From NCBI RefSeq assembly GCF_051622035.1, contig NC_135356.1, forward strand, positions 868,001 to 932,000: a stretch of 64,000 nucleotides of DNA, read 5' to 3'. Both the position numbers and the translations under genes were made by a program. The first letter of the stretch is position 1. Each line of letters opens with the position of its first letter. Source of the stretch: Arctopsyche grandis (lineage: Eukaryota > Arthropoda > Insecta > Trichoptera > Hydropsychidae). Below are positions 37,780 through 49,700 of this stretch, piece by piece. The notes beneath the pieces were generated by a model, which was not told the DNA's origin, searched no databases, and saw nothing but the letters and a program-made list of their open reading frames with translations.

Positions 37780-40700
37780 CTGAAACAAAAACAAACCGAC
37801 GTTGTTGTTTTATGGTATACTCGTACATATTTAAGTCCCCATTCAATATTGATATAAACCTTGTAACAATGAGGGCAATACTGTATGTGTAAGTCGGGCA
37901 TAACGTTGCGAAAAAATAACGTTTCCAATGGTTTTGGACGATTGATGACTATCACAGATAATGGCTGTAATATTTTCAAATCTTCTCGGTTGCACACAAC
38001 TTTACCATTCTTATCATCCTATAAAAAAACATTGAAAATATGAATTAATTGACCTCACTTATACATATATGTTATAATTATGTACTATATTTACTTTTCA
38101 TTTGAAATGCTAATCGTTGAGATACTATTAAATATTTACTTACTTCAAACGATTTGTTTGAGAACACGTCTTTGAGATTAGACAAATTCTCTATTCGCAA
38201 TATCTGAGAATTTTCTTGGTCGTTTGGCCGAGCTTCGAGAGAAGACACATCAGATTCTATCAACTGTAAAGCCTCCTCCACGGTTATGTCGTCCTCTATA
38301 GTGAATGCGACCAACGGTAATATTTCTAAAACATTAATAACCACTTCTATACCAAATGAAAAAATGAAAAATTTCACATAACATCAACTAACCGAATGTA
38401 AGAAACGAATGGTACAAATTATGTCCGCAGTAGTTGCAAACTGTTGAAAGTGGTGTGAAATGATGTTATGGAGGATGAACGAATGAGACGACTGGCATGT
38501 TAATGCACGTGTTTATTATATGACAGCTGAAGACAGAGTGAGTAGTAGCTCTCCGAATCCAGCCGAGTTGGTTCCCACTCGCAGGAAGGCAACCAAACTC
38601 GACCATGTCGTATAAGCGAGCCGCCACATCACTCCCCCCCCAGCATCAGCGATACCAAAATTACAAAGAAACAAATTTTACCAAAAGAAAAAAATTATTG
38701 TTACACAAAGAGAAAAAATTATTACGTGGGGAGAAAAAAATTGTTGACGTGGGTCATCCGCTGTGTACATAGGTGTACCGCCCTGAATGGTCGGTAGATT
38801 CGAGGGCGGTGACGTCGCGAGCAGGACGGTGGCTGGTCCGATGGTCGCGCGATGCGATGCTGCGGCGGCGCCGCTCTTCCGAGGCTGATGTCGGTTGGTG
38901 GGGCGGCGGGGGCGGCAGGGGCATCGATGTGGTTGATGATACTCCGAGCTGGACTGTGAGTCGTTGTGGCTCGTGGAGGTGTTGTAGCGCTACCGCCCGT
39001 CTCGGCGTGACGACGCTCGTGGGGACGGACGGGGCCTTGATGATGATGATGATGATGATGGTGCTGAGGTGGTGTATGTCTTGTGGTGCTGGATGACCGT
39101 TCTATGTGTAGTGGATCGCGCATGACTCCACATCCAGCTGTCAAGATCGTCGTCTCATTCGCTCCCCCATTTTTGTAAGCACCTGTCATCGACGTTGTGG
39201 CTGGACGTCGGTAGGTAGGTAGGTAGATAGGTAGCCGTGTCTGCTCGTTTATTGTCACCCGCGGGCCGCGACGCGTGTTGATGGCGATGGGGGCGCGGCG
39301 GGTAGCTTCCCCGCCTGGCTCGGCGAGGCAGGGATGAGCGGCATGTTGAAATTGATCGAGGCTGCGTGGCTCGATGTCGGGGGTCACCAGTATGGAGGAT
39401 GAACGAATGAGACGACTGGCATGTTAATGCACGTGTTTATTATATGACAGCTGAAGACAGAGTGAGTAGTAGCTCTCCGAACCCAGCCGAGTTGGTTCCC
39501 ACTCGCAGGAAGGCAACCAAATTCGACCATGTCGTATAAGCGAGCCGCCACAATGTGAACATCTGTAGCACAACGGCGTAACCTCGTTACTATCGTTCAA
39601 TCCAGCTCGTGAGAGCAATGTCAAAACTTCTACATTTTCCTGCAATCAAATAAATATCACAGATGGTTACTGATTTCTGAAAAGGATGGTATCAAGAAAT
39701 CAATCTACATATGTAGAGAAATTAGCAACAAAAATAATGAATATTTAGAGGAAGAGTATTTTCAAAAGCTAATTTTGTGATCTTTCGGATCTTCACCAGA
39801 GCGGAGACCAATCAATCTTTACTAAGTTTAACCCATTGAATTCGAATATGATGATGATTTTTGTTCCTTTCTTCCCGTTTAAAAGATATGAGCGTTTAAA
39901 ATATGCGCAATTTTTACAGATTTTTGAGTTTTACCGTCTTTAACTCAAAATCATTGTGGGTCACACTAGTAAAGATTGAATAATCTCCGCTTCGTTAATT
40001 TTTTTGTTGCTCAATATTATCTAAGATTTTCTTTTAAAACATTTTAGTTCAAAAGAAATACTAGAGCAACATATGTAGAAGAAAAGCAGCTCATGAAGCA
40101 GACAACAAATGATTTTTTGAAAATAACACTTGTCTGATATATAATATTTTTTATGTTGGGTTTGCGAAACACTATTAACCCTTTCAATGCTGACCAACGC
40201 TGATCAGCGTTTTGCCGACAAGTCCTTGGGCCTGAAGAATGCCAATGTGCTTTGTACATTTTGCATGCATAAAATAAACAAGAATAATACCTGTTAAGCC
40301 TTTCCCGGTAGCATTAAAAATCAGTCGTGTAATCCGTGCAATTGCTTTGTCTACGTTTATAAACACTCATTTACACCGGAATTTCTGAATTTATAACCAT
40401 AGCAGAATTACCCGATGGAAATCCCTAATTGATGAGTATTTCAGATTTTGCCTTGGTCTCTAGTTGCACATGGGAACAATCAGATTGGACCGAATAGGTG
40501 ATTATTGGAAGAAGCATCACGTATTTAATATACCGGTATTATCCCAATACATGTCACGCAATCGATTTTTATTCATTTTAAAAGCATTAAATTTTAACAA
40601 CAATTAAGAAGATCGAACTAGTTTTGGAAAAATACATTCACTAATAAACTTCTTTTGTTTATTATATTTTGTTGCAAGATATATTAGAGAGTCTAAACAC

Positions 40701-43700
40701 ACCTTTACAAAACTTGAAATCCCCGGCGGTAGTTATCTAGAGTTTGTTTGGATTAACTTCAATTTTATACCTGATTTCTAAATAATTCTAATTGGAAATG
40801 TGGGCGAAGTTTGTAGCGTGGCGGGCTTTCAACAGAAATGACTTCAGCATTCAAAGGGTTAAACCGTTTTAATTTATTCACCTGTATCTTAAATGGTACT
40901 TTCAAGTTCTGAATTTTGTCCAGCATCTGACGAGCCAGTTTGTTTGCGCCTAGTAATCTGCCTTGTTTTGCTAAACACAAATATACCGAACTGAAAACCG
41001 TCAAGGCGCAATATCTTACATGATTTTCAAAAATGAAATAATGCTAAAAATAAACTCTACATAAGATTGAAAAGGATACAATAAAGAAATGCCTTTCGGC
41101 GGATGAACATTGTTTTCGACGAGCGAAAGAACAATTTTAGCCGCGTTGAACAACGTTTCCGGTTGGCAAACTGAAAACACTTCGTGTATAGACTGATGCA
41201 CAATATGAAAAGTAAAGTAAATTGTTGCATATTTTTCATTCTCATTATACGATTCTATCCAATTCTGTTGTTGACTGTAATTGAATAGAAGAAAAATGTT
41301 AATTTCAACTGTCGATAACAATAATTTCAAAGCTTTTCGAATTAACCCACTCAATATCGTCCACAGTTTGGGAGATTTCTAAGGATTGTGATGCAAGCAA
41401 CCAATGCAAGTAAGCAGCGTCGTTGAAACGTTCTTCGGCGATGGCATTTTGTATAAGAACTCCCAAAACTCTAGCGGCTGATTCCGTCTGACCGCCCATG
41501 TGGTATGCTGAAAATATCACATCGATAACACAAAATAAGAAACTATTATAGAATAAATACAACTCAAATGAAGAACATTTAGAAATTCTCGATTATGTTC
41601 AATATAACCAGCAGAATAGACTAGTGGTTAGCATATAATGCTTTGAACAGAGTGGTCATGGGTTCAAATCCGAGTTTGCCAATTTATCTGATTTTTATTG
41701 AAACGGTTCCAATAAATTGGCAACCTTACCAATTTTCTCGTAAAATCTCGAGTTTTAAGCAATCTCGAATTTCACTGAATTGTATAAAATGCTGCAAATT
41801 TACAAATTTGACCATAAATGGATGTTAATTGATATGTATTTACATACTTTGTATAGTACTTGTATCAAGTGTACCTACAATGTGTCTGGCCAGGAAGGCG
41901 CATTTGGGGTTACCTGCTAGGCCTTCCTGGTATGAATTAATAAAAAATAAATATCAAGGTACAAATTTAAATGTCTAGTAGTACATAAATTCATGTAACC
42001 ATGTACGAACCTTTATGAGCTTCGATAAAATGATTGTCCCTAGCCATTTGTTGTGCATATGGTATATAAACCTCTTCCTTGTATTCCGGATTCTGTTTGA
42101 CCAATTGAAACGCTTGCTCCCAATTTTCCATCTTAACTGCCATCTTGACCATTGCATGCTGATCTCCCAATTTTTGATACAGCTCGGTCGCCGACTCCAA
42201 GTGACCGATCGAGATCAAAGCCTGAGCCACCACATATAAATTATCGCTCGCACCCTTATCGAGATTACGACCCGTTTCGACCAACCTAAAACATAAATAT
42301 GTATTCTCTAAAGGTTCACCGCACACTATTCGTTTAAATAATAACTCACATGTCGACCCAACCGTTCTGTGCCATAATATTCGCCGCACTCTTTATGTCT
42401 CCGGCTGCCAAAAACATCTCAGCAGCCACACGAGGCTCGTTTATATGCTGAGCCCATTCAGCTCTCTTTTTTATAAGATCCGACACATCTTCCGAATCCA
42501 TGTATTCCTACAAATATAAAATAATTCTCTAAAAAAAGGGTCTAAAAGGATGTAGAAAAAAGTGAAAAAAATTAATATATGTATGTATATATAAAATAAT
42601 TGACAAACTCGTCATCTGTGGATTATTTCTTAATTTTTTTGTTTAATAATTTTAATATACAACTGTACAGATATGAAAAAGACAAACTTGAGCCTTGTGG
42701 AACAGTCTAAGATCCGTGTACATTGTGAGGGCTCGGTGTGATTGGCCGTTGGATCGGTATAGCCGTGCAGCGTCGATAAACTTTCCTCGGTATGCATAAA
42801 CTTCAGCTACCGAGAGAGCTTTGGATGCATTATCGCCTTGATTTAACATTTCCTAGAATAATAATAGTACAAATTAAAACCGAGCTTTTTATTATGCTTT
42901 CAATTGTATTCAATTAGGGTTGCCAAGTGTCATGGACAAAAAAAAAGAACATTTAACAAAAAAATGTTTAGTTATAATTGTGCAGGTTATTATTAAAGTG
43001 AAATAGTACCAAAAATGCCATTATTTTACAAGGTAATCGTAATATTCCACCAGTACAGGAAAGATTATATCTATAAGGCTAAGAATCATAATGTATATGA
43101 AAGAATCATAATTTCACAATAATTTTTAAAACAAATTTACACAAAAGTCCAAATATCTCAAAGGAAATATTATATTACTTCCACTTTCATAATAAGCGGA
43201 ACATACATACATATGTAGTTAGGAACTTGAAAAGTACGCTTAAAAATGAATTGTTGAATTTAATCATCTTCATTCTCACTCTCAATTTCATCACCTCTGT
43301 TGCTATATTTATCCATACACTGCTAATTTGGTGCAAAAGTTTCTTAGTTTCTTATAACATAGTACGGACTGTGTGAAATTATTGTCAAAATTGAAAAAGA
43401 GGACATTACGGGTGTAATATAAAAAAATATAGAGAACAAAAGAATTGTGTTACAAAAGACAATTCTTAAAAAAAGACCTGTTGGCAACTCTACATATATT
43501 CAATGTCTCTTACTTATTTTTGTAATTGACCTGTTAGGCCTAAATAAAATAAAATAACAATAAGTATATGTAAGTATTACAACAATCAAACCTCTAACAC
43601 ATCGACCAATTCGAGAAATAAAACATTCTCGATCCGTTGAAACGCCTTTTTGGCCACGCTCAACGACAATTCTTCCAAAGCCGCAAAACCCAAACTCTCC

Positions 43701-46700
43701 CAATCGGAATTCGGAACGCCCAGACAGGCAATGTTGTACGCCTCACTGAAAAAATGAACAAATTTAAAACGCGAACGATTTCGACTGACAACGAAAGACA
43801 CCGTCCATACTTGAACATGTGATTTTGTATGTACTGATGCATCGCATGAGATAGAGGCACGTTTATCGATTGCATGGCATTGGCCTGCAGACAGAACACG
43901 TGGCCTTTCTGAAATCCGACAACTGATCCGATCACCGGCTGCGAAGACTCCGGAAAGGGTACCAGCTTGATCGAAAGCATGCCGCCGCCGGAGTAACACA
44001 GCAAATCCTCATACGTCGCATGCCAAGACACCGAGGAAGCATTTTCCGCCTGTTTAACAAACTTTCATTATACAAAACATCACTCACAATTATTGGAAAA
44101 AAATTCATACAAATGTGCACAACGCCTCGAACATTAACCTTTCCAAACTTCAAATAATACAAAATAAATCCCTAAAAACAATTTATAATACGCCCATATA
44201 TACTAACTAAATAATATTCCGTTTGTTACAGACATTAACAACAAACTAACCAGTACAACAAAATGTCTATACCCTTCAGGTATAACACACAGATTACCTA
44301 AACACAATCTGCTTTAAGTCATCGACTTTAGAGAGTCTTTAATTAAAATTATGTATTAGATGTATTATGAGCATTTTATTTTTAAATGCTTTTTATTATT
44401 ACTAAATTGTGTTCACAATACATCTTATATATATTTTAATATCTACTGATCATTTTCTATTTTACAATTTAAAATTAATTTTGTTAGTAATCATAGTATT
44501 ATATTATTAATATGTACAGCGTAATAGGAAAAAAAGAGCTCAAAAACCTATTTACAATCCTCCAATTACATATACATATAGCCAGCAGTATGGTCGGTGG
44601 TTGCGTTTATGTTTAGCACCGAGAGGTTACCGGGTTCGATCCCGTGCTAATCTTTAATACTGCTGACTGTCAGACTTCGATATTTGTGACTCCAAGTCGA
44701 TCGTTTCTTATCAGAGTTTGCCAATTTATCTGATTTCATTGTTGAAATGGTTCCTCCATCAAATTGGCAAAAATCATCCTACCAACTATGTAACAAATAT
44801 CTGAATTTGATTTATGTACAATATTATGATTAATTAATTGTTAATTTCGTGTTCTTCAGCCTCTCGAAATACAGCGATTTATGTAATAAAAATGGTGCAA
44901 TGTTTGTAATTAATTGTCTAGGAAGGCGCATTGGGGTCTACCTGTTATGCCTTCCTCGTATATATGTATGTATCTATGTAAAATAAATAAATAAATATAC
45001 AATGAGACTTACGGTGAAAAGAAGTTGCTGCGTAGCTATCATATAAACATGACAACAACAACTTTCGTCCACGATTGCTATCATCGATTTAGAAGAGCTC
45101 AAGTCGAAGCACCTGATCGCTGATTCAATAGTCACCAACACTTCCATGGAAGCTTCATCCAGGTCGACTTTCCATATCTATAAATACAAGATAAATAGTT
45201 GAAAACTTTAAAATCAATAAAATATTATAATGGACTTCCATTCAATCAACAATTTGATACAATTAAGTCAACCTGTTAAGTATTAAATAACATTCTCAAT
45301 AAACGTACAAATGTACAGATATTATGTACCAAAGACAAAAAATCATCAAATTCAATTTTTGTATGTTAAAAAACGATCAAGTTGCGATTCGAGTACTGCA
45401 AGCATTTTTTGCTATGTGTTACGAATGAAGAATTCGATACAATGTGCTAAATATGGATATAGAAAATGATCTCAATTGCCGTTACGAGTCATTCCGGTTA
45501 ATTGAAAACTGCCAAGCGATGCATTTCTTCGGTAAAAATAACGCTGACCCACGTTAGTACAAGTTTATACACATTGCTCTGAAAATACATACGTATATAA
45601 CAAATAGATATGTAAATTGCGGACCTCTCCATTGGCGAGTCCCAACAATAGTGCTTCTTTATTTTGAACCGTAGTAACTTTCACGTATCTTATCGAAGCG
45701 GGCACATTCCACGATGCCAGATTCTTGCCTCCGATCATCACCAGCTTGGCGTCTTGGCACAGCAGAAGAGCACTGCTTGTCGCCACCAGCAACGAACATT
45801 CGGCTTTCTGGGGTATCTTCTCCTTGACGCGATACAGCATACCGTCAGTATCGCTCTGCTCATATATGACTATACGCTCGGGCAGTTGTACCTGTATGTA
45901 TAATAATTTTCTTAAATCACAATGACTCAAATCATATCTTTAGAGCACATGTTTTAAATATTAAAATCAATCGAAAGATTGAAATTTGTAGTTGTCACAA
46001 AAAAACGTGACGTCATTTAAAAAAAAAACCGTTGTATTGTGTATATGTTACAATTGAGGTGTATCTTCCAGTTGTAATATATTTCGACTACATACAATAA
46101 TAACATCACAGCTGTCAAAACTCAACTGTTATATTACAACTAGGGATCCCAAATCTAAATATTCGAATACTTTTTATACGAACTTATTTTTTTTTTTAAT
46201 TTCAATCTACAGCACATTTAGTTCTATTTTATGTTCCAGATAATGATTCTCTTAAAATTTTATCTTAATAATATCTTGAACTTCTTAAAACTACTATTCG
46301 ATATTCGAATATTTGGGATCCCTAATTACAACTGGCGCACATTGTTGAAAGTGTATTTGCGCTTGCACATAGAGATATAATTTACTAGTTGAATTGTATT
46401 CGTATATGAATGACCTAAAACGCCAGTTGGAATATATTACAACTGAAAATACACTTCCGACTGTAACATATATGTATGTACATGTTATATCACATCACCA
46501 TTGTGCTCTAAGGCAGTGCTATTTGCTCAAACTATTTCAGTTGGCGGACCAGTATATATTTTTCAGTAATTCTCACGGACCAACATCATATTTTTAAATA
46601 AAAAGGTTATATATGTATATGAGTGAAAATTTGTTCGTATAACAAATAAAAATAGTATGAAATATAAGTAGTAAAATTTATTTTATTCACTTCAAAGTAC

Positions 46701-49700
46701 AATATGTATATATCATATACATATGTATGTACTTAGATAAAAATGAAAAAAAAAAAACTAATGAGACATGAGCTTGTTTGTTATTAGACAACTTATCCAG
46801 TCGTGGTTTTATCGAAGACAATTCCACACATAATGGATCATGAATATTCACACTATTAAGATGTTTTGTCTTAATTAAACTCATGGTTGAGAAACCAGTC
46901 TCGCAAAGGTAAAAGAGTTTTCAGTGCATGGTATTAAAGATCTGGGAAGATTTGTGCTTTCAATTTGATTCAAAAGTACAATATGTATATATCATATACA
47001 TATGTATGTACTTAGATAAAAATGAAAAAAAAAAAACTAATGAGACATGAGCTTGTTTGTTATTAGACAACTTATCCAGTCGTGGTTTTATCGAAGACAA
47101 TTCCACACATAATGGATCATGAATATTCACACTATTAAGATGTTTTGTCTTAATTAAACTCATGGTTGAGAAATCAGTCTCGCAAAGGTAAAAGAGTTTT
47201 CAGTGCACGGTATTAAAGATCTGGGAAGATTTGTGCTTTCAATTTGATTCAAAAGGACGCAAGTGAAGTTGTGGTTTCAAAACACTTTTTTAATTCTTCA
47301 ATTATTTTATCTTCTAAATTAACCAATATATCACTCCATGGCAAAAATGGATGAGATGATGCAACGTTATCCATAAGCTATTGTTTTAATTTGTTATTTA
47401 CTTGTTTGCCGACGGACGGTAATGGGCCGCGGACCATAGTTTGAGTAGCACTGCTCTAAGGACACTATACATATTTAAGTCTGATATTGAAGTTGAGGCT
47501 TGCTAAAATAGAAACTCACGGCTAAACGATGTTTATAAATAGCTATCTTCTGCACCTTGTCGTGGCACTTGATTTTGACTTTGGTGCCCGACGTCAGGTG
47601 GTGAATTATGACGTCGGTTAAATTCTCCCGGTATGCATACTTCTCGTGGTACAAGCCGTGTACTTTATTGAAGACGATTTGATAGCACCATAGTGTGCCG
47701 TCCAAGCATCCCAGAGCCTGTCGGATGACAAATTGTTAAGGGCAACCAACTTTTTGAAATAAATCTGTCAAGTTAGTCTGTGGACTCACTATAGTGTTGG
47801 TGTTGTCGCAGTGCTCTATGGACCAGACCCATTGTTGGGAATTTTTCAGTACAGGAACGCCTTCAAGGGTGGTGATGATCCAACCTTTTACGCCACACAC
47901 TAAAATCAACTCGCCCAGTCTATTCAAACACACCGGCATCAAACCTGAAAATCAAATCAATTCACATTAAAATAAATAGTTAATTATAGCCAGCGTTGCT
48001 CGGGCAGGTGAAAGTTGGAAAAAAAGTATACAAATTCAGCTTTATATTAAGTATAAAAATACGATCAATAAATAATTCGCCGAGCAAAAGCTGCTTAATT
48101 CGCATTATACATACATGTCTGTATTTATTTATTTATTGAAAAAAATCAACAGACAACAAATGTAGAAATGCATAAAAATAAAGAATAAATGTAACAAAAT
48201 AAAATAACATCTGGGCCCAATTATATTTTTTTACAAATTACATAAAATGGTACATAGAGACAAACAAATGAATAAAACTAAAACATGACTAAATAGAACA
48301 GTACATAACTAAACATGAAGTGATGTAATATTGGATAAAGATTACATATGTATATAATAGAAATAGAGAATGAATCAACCAATCAAGACTCTCCTGATGG
48401 CAGTCCTGATTTGATGCAAGGAAATACCGAATAGATCAACATCATTCAGCTCCCCGTTAAACATACGATAAACACGCTGTAGATAGGAATATTTTAGGGA
48501 ATTGGTTCTGAAAGTATCAAGTGAAAAGAGTGTCTAGAATACCTAACTGGGATCCTGAAATCAACCTTACTCCGGACATCGGGACAACCAAGAAAACCAT
48601 TTAGGAGTATAAAAAGGAACGTAGCATCAGAGAGTCGTCGTCTGATAGAAAGACTGTTAAAAGTATGGGCGTAGATAGGAAAACGGTAGCGTAAGGATTT
48701 GATAAATTTTAGTTGAACTTTTTCAATACAATTAAAATGGGATATATAAAAAGGTGAACAAGATAATTGAGCCAAATTCAAGGTGAGACATTACAAGGGA
48801 AAAATAAAGTAAATTAAGTACATGAGGATCATCAATGGGTTTAGTTGAGCGGAGTAGGAATCCAAGAGATTTATATGCTTTATTAGTAATGAAGGAAATA
48901 TGTTCAAAGTAATCGAGTTTATGATTAAAAATAACACCAAGATCCTTAATAGGATGTATTTAGAATTGAATGGTTTAAATGGTAATGATAAGTGACATTA
49001 GATTTATTTCTGGTAAAATTTTCAAAATAGAACATTTTTCAGGATTTAGAAAAAGGTCACTATTTAAACAATATATAGCAAATCTATCCAAATCTTTTTG
49101 CAGTTTATAACAATCGTCTATAGTGTAAATAGGTTTATAAATTTTTGTGTCATCAGCATAAAGAAGTATGGAAGAGTTTTTAAAGATGTATGTATGTAAA
49201 TAGTGTCGCTTCAATTACAAGTAATCATACAAAAATTATTCAAACAGTAATGAAACGAGTGCAATTATAACACATAACGCAAATTACCAATAGGACGATC
49301 CTTCATAACTTGCTGACCGGACGCGTTGTAAAACGAAAGCGTCTCCGACCAATCTCCGACCAGAAGAGCACTCTCCGTCCAAAGCACCGACCACACGGGA
49401 CAACCCTCTCGACTAATTTTCAACCTCTCTTCACAATTCTGAAACACACAAACAAACACTTGTTCATATTTAAATTATCTCGGAAACCATTCAACGATCC
49501 TATCACTATCAAACTGCAAAGTCTGATCAAAGCAAACTGTCTGTATTTACATAATTGGTGAGTAGCTGAATAACTTAAATTGGTCAACAAGTTATACATA
49601 TTATTAGCCACCGATTTAACATAGTAATCTATTTAATTGTCAGAAATATTCTAGCCGAAAATAGCAGTTTATTAGCATAGTGCACTCACTAGCAGAGCTA

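Larger units (their letters stand above)
38467..39552 (-). mobile_element. Non-autonomous LTR retrotransposon in IFT122 exon 17
   Basis: Two 162-bp direct repeats (38467-38628 and 39391-39552) differ at two positions and are flanked by ATGT on each side (38463-38466 and 39553-39556). Read on the minus strand, the 5' LTR begins TGTGGCGGC. One base after it comes a primer-binding-site-like TGGTGACCCCCGAC (about 39389-39376). A polypurine tract (GGGGGGGGAG) precedes the 3' LTR (about 38631-38641). An AATAAA (39441-39436) lies in the 5' LTR. The 762-bp interior is GC-rich, with a His codon run, and encodes no gag or pol domain that I recognise. This resembles a TRIM-type element moved by enzymes made elsewhere. 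Confidence 0.92.

Noticed and set aside
38722..39387. 221-codon minus-strand frame in the LTR element
   Set aside because: It starts at a GTG within the primer-binding-site-like sequence, is low-complexity with a His codon run, and matches no gag or pol motif.
42917..43490. Clean target-site duplication around the intron 10 element
   Set aside because: TATTCAAT occurs near both ends but is not placed adjacent to the right terminus, so I left the family open.
44600..44660. A tRNA gene
   Set aside because: A-box and B-box are present, but there is no cloverleaf acceptor pairing and a SINE body and tail follow.
48120..49215. An IFT122 alternative exon
   Set aside because: The frames match LINE reverse transcriptase, not IFT122, and exons 4 and 5 join in phase without it.
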